In this document: one piece after another, positions 61,692 to 64,000 of the stretch
Layout: each line of letters starts with the position of its first letter
Numbering within the stretch: the first letter of the stretch is position 1
Source: Synechococcus sp. Tobar12-5m-g
GTDB taxonomy: Bacteria > Cyanobacteriota > Cyanobacteriia > PCC-6307 > Cyanobiaceae
Direction: 5' to 3'
DNA: 64,000 nt
Assembly (NCBI RefSeq): GCF_024345415.1
Contig: NZ_JAGQBB010000002.1
Coordinates: 148,399-212,398 of the forward strand
Made by a program: the position numbers and the translations under genes
Notes under the pieces: model-generated
Told to the model about the DNA's origin: nothing
Databases searched by the model: none
Seen by the model: the letters and a program-made list of their open reading frames with translations, nothing else

Positions 61692-62765
61692 TTGCTCCCG
61701 CCAGGCGGTCTGATTCAACTCACACCCAAAGGGCTCTACTGCCCGGCCGCCGGCGCCTGGATCGACCCCTGGCGACCGGTGCCCCGCGCCCTGATCACCC
61801 ACGCCCACGCCGACCATGCCCGCCCCGGCAGCGGCGAATACTGGGCGGTGGCCAGCAGCGAAGGGGTGCTGCGCCAGCGCCTGGGCCAGGGGATTGCGCT
61901 GCAGGACGTGCCCTACGGCCAGGAGCTTCAGATCGGCGAGGCCACCGTGTCGTTCCACAGCGCCGGCCATGTGCTGGGTTCAGCCCAGGTGCGCATCAGC
62001 GCCGGCGACGAAACCTGGCTGATCAGCGGCGACTACAAACGCGACCCCGACCCCAGCTGCGAACCATTCCAGAGCGTGCCCGCCGACGTGCTGATCACCG
62101 AAGCCACCTTCGGCTTGCCGGTGTACCGCTGGCGGCCGGGCCAGGAGGTGGCGGCCGAGATCGCCGCCTGGTGGAAGGCGGCGCCGGAGCGGACCTCGAT
62201 CCTGTTCTGCTACGCCTTCGGCAAGGCCCAGCGGCTGCTGGCGGAGCTGCGCCAGTTGGGCCTGGCCGACGAGGTGCTGCTGCACGGCGCCGTGCAGACC
62301 CTGATGGCCCCCTACCGGCAGCAGGGGATCGCCATGCTGCCGACGCGGCCCGTGAGCGAGCTGCCCCGCAGCGAGCCGCTGGCGGGCCGGCTGGTGCTGG
62401 CGCCGCCCTCGGCCCACCGCTCGGTGTGGATGAAGCGGTTCAAGTCGCCCCAGACCGGCTTCGTGAGCGGCTGGATGGCGGTGCGCGGCGCCCGGCGGCG
62501 GCACGGTTACGAGCGGGGCTTCGTGCTCAGCGACCATGCGGACTGGGACGGCCTGCTCGCCACCGTGCGCCAGAGCCAGGCCCAGCAGGTGTACGTGACC
62601 CACGGCCAGGGTGATGTGCTGGCCCGCTACCTGCGGGAGGTGGAGGGGATCAGCGCCGATCCGCTGGCTGGCGGATTTGCGGCGGAGCTGGCGGGAGAGG
62701 GGGAGTTCAGCGATGACGGGGAGACAGCCGGAGCAGGGATTGACGGGCCTGTGGGACTGGTGTGA
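61692..62765 (+). CDS. Ligase-associated DNA exonuclease (MBL fold)
   Basis: A 357-residue metallo-beta-lactamase-fold nuclease of the CPSF/Artemis-like group found beside ATP-dependent DNA ligases. Metal motifs are LITHAHADHARPGS (HxHxDH), FHSAGHVLGSAQV, LISGDYKRDPD and FVLSDHADWDG. The remainder fits the ligase-associated exonuclease family (ADVLITEATFGLPVYRW; ILFCYAFGKAQRLLAEL). It starts at a TTG 14 bases after nadA. The usual ligase partner does not follow; mobile DNA does. The last 20 residues are a low-complexity tail. Confidence 0.87.
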   Translation: MLPPGGLIQLTPKGLYCPAAGAWIDPWRPVPRALITHAHADHARPGSGEYWAVASSEGVLRQRLGQGIALQDVPYGQELQIGEATVSFHSAGHVLGSAQVRISAGDETWLISGDYKRDPDPSCEPFQSVPADVLITEATFGLPVYRWRPGQEVAAEIAAWWKAAPERTSILFCYAFGKAQRLLAELRQLGLADEVLLHGAVQTLMAPYRQQGIAMLPTRPVSELPRSEPLAGRLVLAPPSAHRSVWMKRFKSPQTGFVSGWMAVRGARRRHGYERGFVLSDHADWDGLLATVRQSQAQQVYVTHGQGDVLARYLREVEGISADPLAGGFAAELAGEGEFSDDGETAGAGIDGPVGLV

Positions 62766-62857
62766 AGGGGAGAGTCGTTCAGGTTCTGCTGCCGAACTCA
62801 GCATGCTCAATGTGGTCCGAAGCGGAAACCCTCAAAGCATCCCCTTCCCGGAATCCC

Positions 62858-63532
62858 ATGGCCACCGAATCGCAGCCTCCTGGTCTCGTGCAGTGCGACC
62901 AGGAGGAGCTCTGTCCTGTGGCTTAGGCGGTTCCTGCTCTTCCACGGTCTGCGCCATCCGCGCTCGATGGGCTCAACGGAAGTGCAGGCGTTTCTCACCC
63001 ACCTGGCCGTGGAGATGAAGGTGAGCGGTTCCACCCAGAACCAGGCCCTGGCGTCGCTGCTCTTCCTCTACCGCGAGTGCTGCAGCATGACGTGGAACTG
63101 GAGGGCGTGGTCAGGGCAGAGAGGGAGCAGCGGGAGGGGACTCCAACCTTGGTGGTGGGTTTGCTCTATGGCAGTGGGCTCCGGCTCATGGAAGCATTGC
63201 GGCTGAGGGTGAAAGATCTGGACTTCGGGCGTCGTGAACTGCTGGTTCGAGACGGCAAGGGGGGCAAGGATCGGGTCACACTGCTGCCACAGAACATGGT
63301 TTCTCCGCTGCAGTGCCAGCTGGAGGAGCTGCGCCAGTTGCACCGGGCCGCCGTGGAGGCGGGCTGGGGTCGGGTGGTGCTGCCCGGAGCTCTGGCCAGG
63401 AAGGATCCGAGAGCCGATCGGGAATGGGCAAGGCAGTGGGTGTTCCCACAAGCACGCCGGTGGCGAGATCCCAGGACTGACCAGGAAGGTCGCCATCACC
63501 TTGACCCGACGGTGGTGCAGAAAGCCGTGCAG
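62858..63532 (+). pseudogene. Integron-type tyrosine recombinase (IntI), frameshifted and truncated by an IS
   Basis: Integron-integrase-like sequence in three frames. An N-terminal piece starts at ATG 62858 and stops near 62927. The body resumes in another frame with WLRRFLLFHGLRHPRSM, then EVQAFLTHLAVEMKVSGSTQNQALASLLFLYRE (to about 63080). It shifts again to VGLLYGSGLRLMEALRLRVKDLDF and RELLVRDGKGGKDRVTLLP, with the catalytic Arg in GSGLRLME, and continues to WVFPQARRWRDPRTDQEGRHHLDPTVVQKAV. The remaining catalytic HxxR...Y box is missing because an insertion sequence begins here. No attI or attC site was recognised in the visible part. Confidence 0.82.
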
Positions 63533-64000
63533 CCCCCGGGTTCAGGAAAGATGTCACCCCTTTCATCCGTACACCCGGGGGCTTGAGGAGATGACCGATG
63601 CGTCGCTACAGCGAGGCCGTCAAGGCTGATGTGAGAAGGCGGATGAGCCCGCCGCACAGGCAGAGCGTGGCCAGGATTTCCGAGGAGCTGGGCATCCACA
63701 TGATCACCCTCTACAAATGGAGGAAGACCTGGCGGTTGCAGGGGGAAGTGGTGCCGGCATCCGAGAAGGAACCAGAAGGCTGGAGCGCTGCCGACAAGTT
63801 CACGGTGGTACTGGAGACGGCAGGGCTGAACGCCACCGAGCTCAGCGCCTACTGCCGCGAGCGCGGGCTGTTCCCTGAGCAGGTGAGCCGTTGGCGGCAG
63901 GCCGCCCAGGATGCCAATGAAAAGCCAGTGCTCACCTTGAAAGAGCAGAAGGAGCTCGAGAAGCTCCGCGCCCAGGACCAGCGGGAGATCAAAGCTCTCA
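63533..64000 (+). mobile_element. IS3-family-like insertion sequence, left end (continues beyond window)
   Basis: The integron integrase is cut at about 63532 and a new reading frame begins at 63598. The boundary region carries CCCCCGGGT (63533-63541) and ACCCGGGGG (63573-63581), an inverted pair flanking TGTCACCCCTTTCATCCG, which looks like an IS end. The exact left inverted repeat and target-site duplication cannot be fixed because the right end lies outside the window. Confidence 0.75.
63598..64000 (+). CDS. IS3-type transposase OrfA (3' end outside window)
   Basis: Open from ATG 63598 to the window edge, 134 codons. It begins MRRYSEAVKADVRRRMSPPHRQ, then a helix-turn-helix ISEELGIHMITLYKWRKTWRLQG (about residues 27-50). 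A second module VVLETAGLNATELSAYCRERGLFPEQVSRWRQAAQDAN is followed by a charged helix. This matches the small OrfA-type transposase subunit whose partner carries the DDE catalytic domain. It sits inside the disrupted integron integrase. Confidence 0.85.
   Translation, partial: MRRYSEAVKADVRRRMSPPHRQSVARISEELGIHMITLYKWRKTWRLQGEVVPASEKEPEGWSAADKFTVVLETAGLNATELSAYCRERGLFPEQVSRWRQAAQDANEKPVLTLKEQKELEKLRAQDQREIKAL

Overview
The window is GC-rich, gene-dense DNA of a picocyanobacterium, most like a Cyanobium / freshwater Synechococcus-type genome. Evidence for this includes a one-helix high-light-inducible protein, solanesyl diphosphate synthase beside glutamate racemase, a FutA/FutB iron transporter, a Nat-type amino-acid ABC transporter, a Psb32-like TPM protein, a TIGR04168-type phosphoesterase, a Coq4-like protein, a cobalamin-riboswitch-controlled HupE, and a GrrA/GrrP pair (Gly-rich RiPP precursor plus orphan periplasmic binding protein). 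Most neighbouring genes are spaced by a few bases or overlap as ATGA, so much of the window is probably transcribed as operons.

Layout. 3-4599 (+): the end of pyruvate:ferredoxin oxidoreductase, a dihydroorotate-dehydrogenase-like protein, then hypD and hypE, a fermentative/hydrogenase-maturation block. 4666-7131 (-): PEP synthase. 7175-8685: small membrane, prohibitin-like and hypothetical proteins. 8728-17975 (-): a long same-strand run of comB, a nitrilase-family protein, amidase, murI, sds, a RodZ-like HTH protein, a secreted peptide, a two-DTGA aspartic protease and a CPBP membrane protease. 18030-20083 (+): UbiD decarboxylase coupled to an Rrf2-like regulator. 20085-24651 (-): a complete five-gene branched-chain/neutral amino-acid ABC transporter. 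24657-26021 (-): hemL. 26106-29069 (+): glcD, then grrP and grrA. 29109-35551: a secreted protein, xth, TPR, conserved hypotheticals, an HEAGH putative peptidase, larC and a flippase-like membrane protein.

35614-46401 has an iron and carbon theme: a Fur-family regulator, a GT4 glycosyltransferase coupled to an amylo-alpha-1,6-glucosidase, a Crp-like regulator behind an iron-box-like operator, a phytase-like/PhoX pair, and futB/futA. 46252-48542 (-): a cobalt/metal block of a CobW GTPase, a cobalamin riboswitch, hupE and a 49-aa membrane peptide. 48543-49308 is a gene-free stretch with several palindromes ahead of a B12-binding radical SAM gene. 50914-58327 holds DoxX, a Coq4-motif protein, an Hlip, DUF1993, a decayed Tat-exported metallophosphoesterase, type-2 NADH dehydrogenase, a MidA-like methyltransferase, a Psb32-like protein and a muramidase. 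58328-58744 is a gap containing a possible 38-aa Gly-rich peptide. 58745-62765 has a glycosyltransferase, a TIGR04168 phosphoesterase, nadA and a ligase-associated exonuclease. The right edge (62858-64000) is mobile DNA: an integron-type integrase broken by frameshifts and by an IS3-like insertion sequence that runs off the window.

No tRNA, rRNA or CRISPR array was seen. Family names come from motif and sequence recognition by eye; no searches were run.
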